Source of the DNA: Rosa chinensis
Taxonomy: Eukaryota; Streptophyta; Magnoliopsida; Rosales; Rosaceae
Length of the DNA: 64,000 nucleotides
Reading direction: 5' to 3'
Assembly: GCF_002994745.2 (NCBI RefSeq)
Contig: NC_037088.1
Span: forward strand, 1,369,001 to 1,433,000
In this document: positions 35,401-46,500 of the stretch, piece by piece
Layout of the letters: each line of letters begins with the position of its first letter
Numbering within the stretch: position 1 is the stretch's first letter
The notes under the pieces: model-generated
Told to the model about the DNA's origin: nothing
The model's database searches: none
Seen by the model: only the letters and a program-made list of their open reading frames with translations
Translations under genes and position numbers: made by a program

Positions 35401-38194
35401 TGGTTGCCGGATTGGAAGTGGGTTTCAAGTATGGTGGTGGGGTTTGTTATCGTCTACAGGATGGTGCTATCAGTGATGGTGGTCGTGCAGGCATCAAACT
35501 CCGGCGAGTAATGTATGGCGGCGGTGGTTTGACAGCAATCTCATCTAGGGTTTGTCCTAGGTGTTTTGGTCGGGCCTGGAAGTGGGCTGTTTGGTTTTTG
35601 TCCCATTCCTAGGCTTGGTGGGCCTGCTGGGTTTGTTTAATTTTGGAAGGTGATTTGTCATCTTTCATTCCTAGCTTTTAGTTTTTTATCAGGTCGCAAA
35701 GATCACATTCTCTGAGGATTCATTTTACTATTTACTTCGGAAGATTTTTTATCTTTGTTTGAAATAAGGTGCGTTATTTTCCTTAAAATGTGGGTATACT
35801 CGGGGTGGCCTGGGGGCTTGTTCTTGTAATAGAATAGGTGTTTAGGATTCCCTAAGGAATGATTCTTTCTATCGACCCCATAGGGGTGTTTCGTTTTTGT
35901 ATTGCTTGCTGAATATATATAATGGGCTGACCTCTTTTCATCCAAAAAAAAAAATGAAAAATCAACAGAGAATAGAATAAATCATCAACGTTTGCGTGAG
36001 CTATCTCAAGCTTTGCCATTGTTGACAACAAATAGGAGGAGGTTGTGGAATTCTGTTTTTTCTTTATTTTTAGTCTCATTTTCCATAACATTTCCAATTT
36101 AATTTTCTTTCATTGAATTCTTTTATTGAGACGATAAAATTATCCTTACACATGACTGGCACATTAGAAAATTTTTGTCAAAATTAGCTTTTAGACTAAC
36201 ATTGATCAAACTTCACAAATTACAAGAGCAAAACTAAAAATTTTGAAACCACAAAGTTAATATTGAGCATCACTCCAAACTATAGGACCATTTAACACTT
36301 TTACCTTAAAAGTTATTAATTATTGTACAAGTATGACTGTAACAAGGCAAATCTATGTGCCTAGTGTTGCAATTTTAAGGATGACTTTTTCATCCTCTTA
36401 TAATGTCGATCGTGTTTAATAAAATTATCTTTCACAAATTATTTTAACTATTTCCACGGTTTTATTATGAATTTCTGACGGAGACCGAAGATAACATTTC
36501 TAGCGTCACTAAACAACCATTCCAATAACACTTGAGCTACTTAAGACTTATAGGTAGTTTGATTAAACAATGCATTAATTTAAAAAATTGTGATTGGTTT
36601 TGTGGTTACATGTGAAAAGTCATACGTATAGTTAGAAAAGGATATGCAAGTTGCTTAATTAGAAATCAGTAGTCATCAAATAAGTTCTTAGCTCAATTCT
36701 TTTTTAGATAATATATTTTTTTTTTTTTGGAACTTTTCAGTCAAAGGGATTAAATCTCTTCTGAGTAAGAAAGGCATGTGTGTGACACGCAGGCAAGGAC
36801 AAAATCTGGATTGTAAAAAAAGGTGGGTTGAATCAAACTAAGTTTTGTGTTTGAAGGAAAAAAAAAATCACCAATCTGTTTTATGACATTTCCTTAATGA
36901 AAATCTAAATTAATATAGGATCTAGAACTCAATGCTAAACTCTTAATTAAAAAAATGATAAAATTGAAGAATTCATTTATTTTGTTTCGGTATAATAGAG
37001 AAGTCTATCTTAAATGAACAAAGAAAGAAAAAACCAAGAAAAGAATCACATAAGAGAAGAATAGAAGAAAATGAATCAGAGATGAGAGAGAGACTATTCT
37101 ATAACCTATACCCTACATATATTTCTCTCAAAAATGGAGTGGGCTGCAGCACACCTCAGCCACCCCTGGTTCCGTGCCTGCGTGCACTTATAAGCAATTG
37201 AGCAAATGAACAACAATGAAAGCAATAGCTTTATCTTTAGCTTGTGTTGAAATAGAGAGAAAAGGAAATTGGGATTTTTTTTTTTCTGAGAGAATTGGAT
37301 CATTTTATTCATTGAATAGGGTACAAATAATGGGGGTATTTGAGTTTATTTATCTTTTCTTTTTATTTTTGAAAGGTAATGTTTCTTAATAGGTTTATAT
37401 TTCGTGGAGGGTACTTTGAAGTCTCACTATTTTGCATGAAATAATCTACTAAATATATATCAATTACACATCGACTCTATGCAGATTGTGTATAGTTATG
37501 AAAAAACTTGATCAGTAGGTGATCAAGTGGCCGACATGGGCATTTTAATTGTGCGAACTACTTCACTCTCAACTACTCTTGACATTACTTATATATATAT
37601 ATATAGCTGTGAATTGAAAGAAAAATAGTGCGGTGGTGATGTGGGAATCAAAAATATATATGCAAATTTCGTGGTCCTGCTAGCTGCTCAGTTAAATATC
37701 TATGTTGCTTAAATATTCATGTATTCATATATAAACGTAATTAAATCAAGAGCATATTGGCTTTTCAAAACATCAAGACCTAATGAAAACTGCACCTACA
37801 GTTAGCTAGCAGCTGGATAGAAATTATCGAAATTTAACTAGACCTGAAGTAGCTAGTTGATTAGGTTCCTGATATGATCATGAATGAAGTTTTAATGCAA
37901 GGGCTTACTGGGATCAAGCTGGGCGCTAACTAGCTCCAGCAGCAAGGTTTTGCCTGCCAAGTCCTCGAGGTGACGAGTGATCCCTATAGTGGATAGGAAG
38001 CCTCCGGCTGTTACTATGACTGTAACCACAGCTTTTATGGTTAGTACTACTTGATGCTCTGCAGGTTTGAGTACATCATTGGAAACTTGATCAGGATGGA
38101 CATCGTGGCGGGGAAGGATGTTGGCGAGGGAGGGGTTTCCATGGTGATTGATTAGATTATCAGAGTGGGGTCCCTGCTGCAGCTGAGAATTCAT
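29455..38194 (-). CDS. 13-lipoxygenase, type 2 family (LOX-a), nine exons
   Basis: Predicted linoleate/linolenate 13S-lipoxygenase, which adds O2 to C13 of polyunsaturated fatty acids and feeds jasmonate and C6-volatile synthesis. Exons: 37909-38194, 33056-33327, 32554-32785, 31767-32087, 31544-31629, 31262-31372, 30743-31044, 30344-30610, 29455-30214. All borders are GT-AG and the sum, 2,637 nt, gives 878 aa. Exons 1-2 encode the PLAT/LH2 domain (about 45-185) and the rest the catalytic helices. Iron ligands are His536, His541, His728, Asn732 and C-terminal Ile878. Ala579 predicts S stereochemistry and Ser593-Phe594 predicts 13-positional specificity. The N-terminus ([10 protein letters not shown]...) lacks the Ser-rich plastid transit peptide of LOX-b, so localisation is uncertain. 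Intron 1 (4.6 kb) holds SINE and LINE-like insertions. A second candidate first exon lies at 46,501-46,720. Confidence 0.9.
33671..33759 (+). mobile_element. Short tRNA-derived SINE in LOX-a intron 1
   Basis: 89 bp containing TAGTGGCATAAG (A-box like) and GGTCGTGAGTTGGACTC (B-box like), flanked by AAAAACACAACCA at 33,658-33,670 and 33,760-33,772. The 13-bp duplication and pol III boxes identify a SINE-type insertion. Confidence 0.75.
34677..34810 (+). mobile_element. SINE-related sequence, copy 1 of the duplication
   Basis: TATCATTTGATCTAGTGGCA and a downstream GTTGTGAGTTCAAC resemble the A and B boxes of the SINE at 33,671. Imperfect flanks (AATCCCACAACC and AATCTCACAAACC) suggest a target duplication. 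It recurs in copy 2, so it predates the segmental duplication. Confidence 0.5.
34954..35953 (+). mobile_element. LINE-like retroposon (about 1.0 kb) with poly(A) tail
   Basis: Flanked by ATGAAAAGTCAACAG (34,939-34,953) and ATGAAAAATCAACAG (35,954-35,968), ending in a run of A directly before the right flank. These are marks of target-primed reverse transcription. Copy 2 of the duplication has the empty site. The first half is GC-rich with a short open frame ([20 protein letters not shown]) of no recognised family. The 3' half resembles an untranslated region. It could be a 5'-truncated LINE, a LINE-mobilised transcript or a long SINE. Confidence 0.7.
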
Positions 38195-38277
38195 CCTAAC
38201 TAATGAATGCCTAGCTAGTTAGTTGATCGATGATCAGCTTAAGTTTTTTGCTTGCCAGAATGCTCCACTGAGGCCGT

Positions 38278-38287
38278 GTATTTATAG
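38278..38287 (-). promoter_or_regulatory. TATA box of LOX-a
   Basis: CTATAAATAC on the minus strand, about 85 bases upstream of the ATG. The same decamer precedes the relic exon at 60,713-60,901 (61,028-61,037), so it is inherited from the common ancestor. It is deleted in the duplicated copy near 46,790. Confidence 0.6.
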
Positions 38288-38482
38288 AGAAAAATAGCTA
38301 CCCTAGAACTTGCGAATAGTTTGGTTCTGTAGTAAGGAATACTATTATACGTTAAAACCCCAAAAGTATGTTTGTCGCCACGGCACGTTGTTTTAACAGT
38401 ATTCCAACAGCTGCGTACTCAAGCGAATAGAAAAGAAGGTCCACTTTGAAAAATATGCAAATTGTGAAAGAAAATTCAGTGA

Positions 38483-38490
38483 CCACGTGG
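38483..38490. promoter_or_regulatory. Palindromic G-box in the LOX-a promoter
   Basis: CCACGTGG, a bHLH/bZIP site and the core bound by MYC2-type jasmonate regulators, about 200 bases upstream of the TATA box. Known LOX2-type genes are jasmonate- and wound-inducible, so the site is plausible. The duplicated copy reads CCATGTGC at 46,999-47,006. Confidence 0.4.
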
Positions 38491-38581
38491 GATATATATG
38501 CACATCAAATCCAGAGATTACTGATTAATCCGTACAGTACTCGTTGACATTTCGTCCTAGTATTTTATTGCTATTTATGTT

Positions 38582-39787
38582 GGGTGAGTTTATTCAGACC
38601 TACCAATTTAATATTTGGACCGCTCTTTATTTTTTTTTCACCATTGAACTTTCCTGATTTACCCCTATTTTTATCTCTTTACACCTCTGTTTTTTTTTTT
38701 TTTTGGATAACTCTTTACACCTCTGTTATATGTGCGATGCTCCAATAATGAAAGAAAAATAAATAAATAAATAAAACATTTGCACCTCCAGACTCTAGTT
38801 AGCTTTCATGAACAACTAAGACCACCAAACGGTGGAGGCCAACGTGGCCTTCGTATCTGACTTTATGTTGCGTATCAAAAAAAAAAAAAAAAAAACTAAG
38901 ACCAGCAAAAAAAAAAAAAAAAAAAACCTTTCAAGATTAACGATTTTTTTGTTTTTAGCAATTACGACCGGCTAATTTGAACTCATATTGTGTTCTTCTT
39001 TAAATAATTTGGCATTACTTGATACAATTGAAGTTGGATTTCTATTGGAGCAATTTAAAATGGCATGGGATATTGAGACCTTATAATTCTTGATTGCCCA
39101 GTTAGGTTTGATGAATTTTGGTCAATCCTTTTTGGGTTGAGACTTGAGAGAAAAGTCGATGAAAGTAAGTCTAAGTTTTCTGATTTCAAAGATTGACTTC
39201 CATAAATTCAAATTCAACAATTTCAAATATCATCCAATCTATAATTTATAGAATCTAATAATAAACTTGAGATGAAACAATGAAGACGTCTTAAGCTTCT
39301 GGAGCCAGTGACGACCAATAAAGAGATAGATACGAGAAGAAAGAGAGGGGGGGGGGGATGAGAAGAGAGAAATGAAGGGATAGTGAGGAAGAGGGAAAGG
39401 AAAATAGAGAGAGGAATACAATAGAGTTAGAGAGAGAGAGAGAGAGATGTCTACTGCTTAGATCATATGGTATATGGTTTTCTTTTTTTGTTTTCCAGTT
39501 TTGATCAAAACGTGTTTCTTCCTCTTCTTTAAGCTATGATAAGATGGTGATTTCAAATAAATAAGATGGACTAGTTATTTCAAAGTTTAAATTTTAACTC
39601 TCTAAATTTTGTGGATAGGGAGAGAAATGGAGAGAGAACTGCAAGGTGTAAGAGGGGAGCTGCATGCTACGATGTAGATGCAGAGTTTTTTTTGTTTTAT
39701 TTGCAGAGGGGTAAATTTGGTTTTAAAATTGTGCAAAAAATGAAAGAGGCCCAAATAACGAATTGGGAGGTCTGAATAGAACCACCC
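38582..39787. mobile_element. Mutator-type non-autonomous element (1,206 bp)
   Basis: Terminal inverted repeats begin GGGTGAGTTTATTCAGACC and (other end) GGGTGGTTCTATTCAGACC. A perfect 9-bp duplication ATTTATGTT flanks them (38,573-38,581 and 39,788-39,796). Copy 2 of the duplication keeps the empty site near 47,075-47,085. Nine-base duplications are the mark of Mutator-like elements. No transposase ORF is present. Confidence 0.8.
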
Positions 39788-39796
39788 ATTTATGTT

Positions 39797-40124
39797 TTGC
39801 CAAAACGTAAATTTCTGGTTGTTTTCTTCTAATATTGCTTCTTTTGTCAAGTTGGTGTAAAATAAATATATGAAAAATGATTTGTGGCCTCAATGAGGAG
39901 TAAGATTTGTAGCACCAATCCTAAGTCTCCTGCCATGTCACCTACATACATTACCTATTTATCAAAACATGTCATGTAATTCTTGAGGAAAAAGACTATC
40001 TTATTCTTTCAAAATCTAATGACTTTAAATTATTTTGACTTTCTTCTGAAAAAAAAAAATGTTGTTTTGGCAATTTTTTTTCTTTTTTATTATGTAATAT
40101 ATAATTCGTCCAAAAAAATGTATG

Positions 40125-40157
<33 letters not shown>

Positions 40158-40366
40158 AATTCGTCTAAAAAAATTTATATTTATATATATACCCAAGGAC
40201 TTTTCATTCCGATGTTTGCTAACGTAAGGAAATTTATCCGGAAGTTGTTAAAAAGTTTGTAAATAATGTAATAAAATAATGTATTATGAGTAATAAATGT
40301 AAAGAAAGAATGGGGAAAGTGATTCTTTTGGAGTTTGGAAGGAACCATTTTCCCCCTTTTTCTTTT
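39797..40366. other. Spacer with a GT microsatellite
   Basis: The first part (to about 39,864) closes duplication copy 1. The rest has no recognised gene. A (GT)n run lies at about 40,134-40,158. Confidence 0.4.
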
Positions 40367-41101
40367 GGGAGCTTCTATTCATACCTCCAAAATTGGCATT
40401 TGGACCTCTTTCTTTTTTCAAGTGATAGTTGACTTTGTCAACTCATGTCAAATTACCAATAAAGACACAAAAGGGAAAAAACAAAAATTAAAAAAAGTCT
40501 TTTCCCTTATAGAGGTATGAAATCAACAAATATTCATCCTCATGCCATTTTTTCCCTTTTGTTTTTGTTATGATCTTCATCCTTACCAAGCAGCGGAGAA
40601 ATTACCAGACCAGTTCCTTACTTTGCAGTTCCTCGAGTCAATTTCGGATATGCAATATTCTCTAACCAAAACACCAACAGACCACTTTCACTTAAAATCA
40701 TATTCATCCATTGGAGCGTACTGTTTGAGCTAATATATGAAACGAGGGAATCTTAGGAAGTTGAAAAAATGAACTGCTCTTAGCCTCTAAAGATGCGTAT
40801 GCCTACAAAATACTACAATAAGCAGGGGGGAAAGAGCTATCAATTGAAAGATTTTTTTTTGTTTTTCAACTTAGTTATATCAAGAGTAAAATAATATTGT
40901 GAAACGTTCAAAAATTGATGGAGGTCTAGCTACCGATTTTGGAGGTATATGAATAGAACACTCTAAAAAAAAGTTTTTATTGATATTATTGGATGATGGG
41001 TATTATGGTCAAATTAGGGAGGTGTAGATAACATATCGGTTATTTGTAAAAGTAAGTTGGAGGTCTAAATACCAATTTTGGAGGTATGAATAGAAACTCC
41101 C
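40367..41101. mobile_element. Mutator-type non-autonomous element (735 bp)
   Basis: Inverted ends GGGAGCTTCTATTCATACC and GGGAGTTTCTATTCATACC enclose AT-rich DNA. Flanks TTTTCTTTT and TTTTCGTTT match at eight of nine bases. The ends resemble those of 38,582-39,787, so both belong to one family. Confidence 0.65.
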
Positions 41102-41555
41102 TTTTCGTTTTTCTCTTAAAAAGAGGATCAAAGGATTTCACTCCTACCCCCAACCACTTTCCCCCTTATTTTCCTTTCCTTCAGGAAAATATTTCCTTTT
41201 CTTTCGTATCCCAAAAAGGAACAAGTTTCCTTTCCTGATGCATACTTTCCGAAACTAAACTTGGCCTAAGGGTAAATCAAGTTCAAGTACAACAAGTATA
41301 CTCTTATACCAGATCGACGTTCTCACGTAGAGATCCTGCTAAATTTTGTGCACATTTTCAAAAGAGGCCATTTTTGCGCATGGATCATGTACAAGTGTAT
41401 ATTAGGTAATCCCCCTTGTTAGCGAGATTCTGACTTGATTTGTGAGGAAGAGAGAATCTCGCTTAGAGCATGTTCAGCGGTTTGCCATTGACCAGCTTCC
41501 AACTAAGATTGGTGAGGTGGTGACCATGATTTCCCAAAAACTTGTTTCCACCGAT
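41102..41555. other. Spacer between transposon and duplication copy 2
   Basis: No gene or known repeat was recognised. Confidence 0.4.
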
Positions 41556-41603
41556 GGGTAAACTGATAATATAACTACCCAACCTATGGACGACCTTGAG
41601 AAT

Positions 41604-41800
41604 TAGGGATGACAAAAATCTCCAGCGGGGCGGAGCCCCATTGGATACCCGCCCCTAATGGGGGGAGAATTCGGGGACAAATAGGGAATGGGGATGGGGA
41701 TCCCCAATCTCCACTATCTAAGATTGGGGATGGGGCGGGGATGATATTGTGATCCCCATCCCCAAACCCGCCCCAATAATATATACATATATTTAACTTA

Positions 41801-41831
<31 letters not shown>

Positions 41832-42181
41832 ATTTTTTATAATATAAATCTCAAATATATATATTTATTACTTTACTTTAATGGCTACACTTTTACTTTA
41901 ATGGTATTTTGACTTTTGCACTCATTGAATTATGATTTATGAATTTAATCATGTTTTAAATTTATTTGTTGTAGATTTTGATTTTAAAAAAGGCAATATG
42001 AGAAAAATTATTTTATTTATTAAATTCTTATTGGGGATTTAGGGCGGGTTTCGAGGCTTAGTCTCCAGTGGGGATGGGGACGGGGAATCCCCAATATATT
42101 TTATTGGGGATTGGGGCGGGGAAGGGGGTAGAGAATGACTATTGTCATCCCCATCCCCAACCCACCCCATTGCCATCCCTA
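41604..42181. mobile_element. hAT-type non-autonomous element (578 bp)
   Basis: Inverted ends TAGGGATGACA and TAGGGATGGCA flanked by a perfect 8-bp duplication TTGAGAAT (41,596-41,603 and 42,182-42,189), the mark of hAT transposons. Duplication copy 1 shows the empty site (GAGAATTCAATT near 34,311). G-rich arms (repeats of GGGGATGGGG) surround an AT-rich core and can fold back on one another. Confidence 0.88.
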
Positions 42182-42536
42182 TTGAGAATTCAATTACAAA
42201 AAGAATAAAAACAATTTGAAATATCCAGAAATTTGCCAAGTAAAAAAAAACTTATATAACCAAAATAAATTAGTCTCTAATACCACAATATTATTCAATG
42301 AAATTCTCTTTCTCTAAAAAAAAAGAAAAGAAAAAAAAAGAAGAAGCCAATTGATGTATATAAATGAGGGGAAAAGTTATGAGTAGTCCATGTGGTTTAG
42401 TGATGCCCAAATTCCCAAAATTAACATTATGGTTTAAAATATTTAATTTCACACATGTGATGTGTAAGGATAAGTTTGTCATTTTAATTTTAAAAAGCTA
42501 AAAGAAATTAAAATAAAATAAAAACTAAATCCCACA

Positions 42537-42660
42537 ACCGTCCGATATCATTTGATCTAGTGGCATTAGTCTCTGCTTTTTAAGTAGGAGGTTGTGAGTT
42601 CAACTTACGAAAAATTAGTTGTTGTAATTTTTTTAAAAAAAAACACTAGTTGTTGTAATT
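42537..42660 (+). mobile_element. SINE-related sequence, copy 2 of the duplication
   Basis: Near-identical to 34,677-34,810, with the same A-box-like and B-box-like phrases. Confidence 0.5.
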
Positions 42661-42959
42661 TGAGTTTGTTGTTGTAATTAAAAAAAGAATCTCACAAACC
42701 TACCTATCACCATCACTGATGCATTGATCTACATCGCCTCTCCAATCAATATTAATGACGATAACCATCAAAAATTCGTTCTTGAATAATCTCGTATATT
42801 GATTAAATGAAAAGTCAGCAGCGAATAAATCATCAACGTTTTTTTTCTCAAGTTGGTGTAATCAACGTTTGCGTGAGCTATTATCTCAACTTCTCAAGCT
42901 TTGCCATTGTTGACAGCAAATAGGAGGAGGTTGTGGAATTCTGTTTTTTTTTTTTTTGG

Positions 42960-44775
42960 GTTTTGTCCATTTACCCCATTTCTAGGGATTTTTTTCCCTC
43001 TTACCCCATTAAGTTTTTTTAATTCTCTATTACCCAATACACTCTAAGGGAGTCTTCTCTAATAACCCATTAAGATTTCTTTTTTTGTTTTTAATTTTTT
43101 TTTAATACCATTTTACCCCTCACCCCTTTGTTACTTAGAGAGAGAGAGAGAGAGAGAGAGAAAATGGAAGAGGGAGAAACTATAGGAGACTTCGCCAGAG
43201 CCCGTCACCGGCCGCCGAAATCCCATCACTGATCACCGGACTCCGGTCACCGGTCGCCAAATTCAGGCCAACTTTCGCCGGAATCCGGGCACCGGTCGCA
43301 GGATTTCGGTCACCGGCTACCGCCCACCAGAATTTGCTGAAAATCCCACCGGAAAGTTTTTTTGCCCCCAATAAACATCTATTGCTCCCTAATAGAGGGG
43401 CAATAGACGTCTATTGCCCCAATAGTCTATTGCCCCCTAATAGACGTCTATTGGCCCCCAATAGACGACTATCAGCTTTGTATTGCCCCCAATAGGCGAC
43501 TATCAGCCATGTATTGCCCCCCAGTAGACATCTATTGCCCCCCAATAGACGTTTAGATTACCAAAATGGTAATTAATCTTCCTCAAACTACACAAATAAA
43601 ACTTTGATTAAAGAAAAAAATGAGGAGATTACATCAATTCAAAACGTCTATTGCCCCCCAATAGACGTATATTGCCCCCCAATATACGTTTCGGTTACTG
43701 AAATGAAAACTAATCTTCCTAAAATTACACAAATAAAACTTTAATTAAAGAAAAAAAATCAGAGATTGTATCAATTTAAAGCGTCTATTGCCTCCCAATA
43801 GACATGTATTGCCCTCCAATAGACTTTTATCAGACGTCTATTGAGGGGCAATACACGTCTATTGCCCACCAATACATTTTTTTTTTCTTTTTTCTTTCCT
43901 TCTGGGCCTTCTGCCATCATGAAACTGGCTTCCATCTCATCAACTCTCTTCCCAAGGACCCCTTGTCCAGCTATTTCCACTGCCACCTCTTCATACGCTT
44001 CATCCATCTTCATATCTTCCAACTACACCAAGATGCACAACCAATAATCAATGTAATCCAAAATTCTAATAACTAATTCATCATTCACAATTATGCTTAT
44101 CCACTTGCTTCATTAATCAATTATTCAAATTGCAAACCGAAGATTTAAGAAAAAGAACAACTCCTGAACACAATCCAGCTGATTCGGTCTATATCTAATT
44201 TCAACTCCAGAGAACTCCCACCGATTCACTTAATGAGTTAACTCATGATAAACCACCAAAACAAGCACAACTTTACCTGGAGAAGAAGCCAGAGGTCGAC
44301 GTGAACTCCGGCCATATTCTCCAATTACCATCATTCTGAGAACCCGACCGGAGAAATTGCGGTTGTTGAAGGGGAAGGTGAAGTCCGGTTTGGATCCGAA
44401 TTCCAATAAGGCGAAGCCCTGACCAGGTCGGGTCAGCACCATCGTCTCCACGCCGAAGAACGCAATCTTGAACCGGTCCTCACTGCTCCGACTCAACTAT
44501 CGTAATTTTCGGATTGTGATGATTCCCAGGTCTGAGACAGCCATGTACACCACCGAGCCTCCGAAAAATACCCTAAAGAGAGAGAGAAGAAGAAGAGGTC
44601 GCCGGCAGAGAGAGAGAGAGGGAGGGGAAAGAGAGAGATCGATGATGTGAGAGAGTGTCAATCTGTAATTCTTAACTTTTTAGAGCCTAAAATCGTCATT
44701 TAGATATTAAATTGGGTTAGTGAGAAAAAAAATCTCTTGGTGGTGTAAGTGAGCTAACTTTATCTCATTTTGGGC
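42960..44775. mobile_element. Candidate Mutator-like element with gene-like inserts
   Basis: Private to duplication copy 2. Its ends are weakly inverted (GTCCATTTACCCC... against GCTCACTTACACC...). It shares layout and phrases with 58,607-60,473: TTTACCC near the ends, AACACTCTAAGGGA, CCGGTCACCGG stretches, ATTGCCCCCCAATA repeats and a GA tract. Exact borders and the duplication were not resolved. Inside, the minus strand at 44,230-44,496 is open (MVLTRPGQGFALLEFGSK) and 43,771-44,022 is open (MEDMKMDEAYEEVAVEI). Neither is recognised. Capture of host gene pieces is possible. Confidence 0.5.
43370..43880. repeat. Dispersed-tandem array of ATTGCCCCCCAATAGACGT
   Basis: About a dozen copies of a roughly 20-base palindrome-prone unit (CGTCTATTGCCCCCCAATA) lie at 43,370-43,560, 43,646-43,695 and 43,783-43,880, interrupted by AT-rich spacers. 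Related units (ATTATTGCCCCCCAATA) recur at 58,930-59,190 and 59,668-59,740. Confidence 0.75.
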
Positions 44776-45591
44776 ATCACTCCAAACTATAGGACCATTT
44801 AACACTTTTACCCTAAAGGTAAAAGTTATTAATTATTGTACAAGTATGACTGTAACAAGGCAAATCAATGTGCCTAGCGTTGCAATTTTAAGGATGACTT
44901 TTTCATCCTCTTATAATATCGATCGTGTATAATAAAATTATCTTTCACAAATTATTTTAACCATTTCCACGGTTTTATTATGAATTTATGACGGAGACCA
45001 AAAATAACATTTCTAGCGTCACTAATCAACCATTCCAATAACACTTGAGCTACTTAAGACTTATACGTAATTTGATTAAGCAATGCATTAATTTAAAAAA
45101 TTGTGATTGGTTTTGTGGTTACATGTGAAAAGCACAGCATATGTATACAAAAGGATATGCAAGTTGCTCAATCAGAAATCAGTAGTCATCAAATAAGTTC
45201 TTAGCTCAATTCTTTTTTAGATAATTTTTTTTTTTTGGAACTTTTCAGTCAAAGGGATTAAATCTCTTCTGAGTAAGAAAGGCATGTGTGTGGCACGCAC
45301 GCAAGGACAAAACCAGGATTATAAAAGAAGGTGGGCTGAATCAAACTAAGTTTTATGTTTTAAGGAAAAAAAAAAATTCACCAATCTTTTTTATGACATT
45401 TCCTTGATGAAAATCTAAATTAATATAGGATCTAGAATTCAATGCTAAACTCTTAATTGAAAAAATGATAAAATTGAAGAATTCATTTATTTTGTTTTGG
45501 TCTAATAGAGAAGTCTATCTTAGATGAACAAGGAAAGAAAAACACCAAGAAAAGAATCATAGAAGAGAAGAATAGAAGAAAATGAATTAGA

Positions 45592-45737
45592 GATGAGAGA
45601 GAGACTATTCTATGACCTATACCCTACATATATTTCTCTCAAAAATGGGGTGGCTGAGGTGTGCGATGAGAGAGAGACTATTCTATGACCTATACCCTAC
45701 ATATATTTCTCTCAAAAATGAGGTGGCTGAGGTGTGC
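45592..45737. repeat. 73-bp tandem duplication
   Basis: Units 45,592-45,664 and 45,665-45,737 start GATGAGAGAGAGACTATTC. Copy 1 of the segmental duplication has a single unit near 37,083, so this expansion is later. Confidence 0.85.
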
Positions 45738-46500
45738 TGCAATACCTCAGCCACCCCTGGTTCCGTGCCTGCGCACACTTATAAGCAACTGAGCAAATGA
45801 ACAACAACGAAAGCAATAGTTTTATCTTTAGTTTGTGTTGAAATAGAGAGAAACGGAAATTGGGATTTTTTTTTCTTTTTGAGATAATTGGATCATTTTA
45901 TTCATTGAAAGGGGTACAAATAATAGGGGTATTTGAGTTTATTTATCTTTTCTTTTTATTTTTGAAAGGTAATGTTTCTTAATAGGTTTATATTTTCGTG
46001 GAGGGTACTTTGAAGTCTCACTATTTTGCATGAAATAATCTACTAAATAAATATTAATTACACATCGACTCTATGCAGATTGTGTATAGTTATGAAAAAA
46101 CTTGATCAGTAGGTGATCAAGTGGCCGGCATGGGCATTTTAATTGTGCGAACTACTTCACTCTCAACTACTCTTGACATTACTTATATATATAACTGTGA
46201 ATTGAAAGAAAAATAGTGCAGTGGTGATGTGGGAATCAAAAATATATATATATGCAAATTGCGTGGTTCTGCTAGCTGCCTAGTTGAATATCTATGTTGC
46301 TTAAATATTCATGTATTCATATATAAACGTAATTAAATCAAGAGCATAGCGGCTTTCCAAAACATCAAGACCTAATGAAAACTGCACCTACAGTTAGCTA
46401 GCAGCTGGATAGAAATTATCGAAATTTAACTAGACCTGAAGTAGCTAGTTGATTAGGTTCCTGATATGTTCATGAATGAAGTTTTAATGCAAGGGCTTAC

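Larger units (their letters stand above)
34271..39864 (-). repeat. Segmental duplication copy 1 (LOX-a promoter, exon 1, part of intron 1)
   Basis: The segment from TAAACTGATAATATAACTAC to the phrase near 39,864 (CAAGTTGGTGTAAAAT) is repeated at 41,559-47,154 in the same orientation. The match is close over long stretches (for example 36,266-37,900 with 44,770-46,490) and is interrupted by insertions private to each copy. In this copy they are the retroposon at 34,954-35,953 and the Mutator-type element at 38,582-39,787. Confidence 0.9.

Noticed and set aside
35280..35612. 110-codon open frame ([15 protein letters not shown]) as a gene
   Set aside because: It lies wholly inside the poly(A)-ended retroposon, has no recognised family, and overlaps another open frame of similar quality.
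43370..43880. CRISPR-like or regulatory repeat array
   Set aside because: The repeats are palindromic minisatellite units with irregular spacing inside a plant transposon; CRISPR does not apply to a nuclear plant locus.
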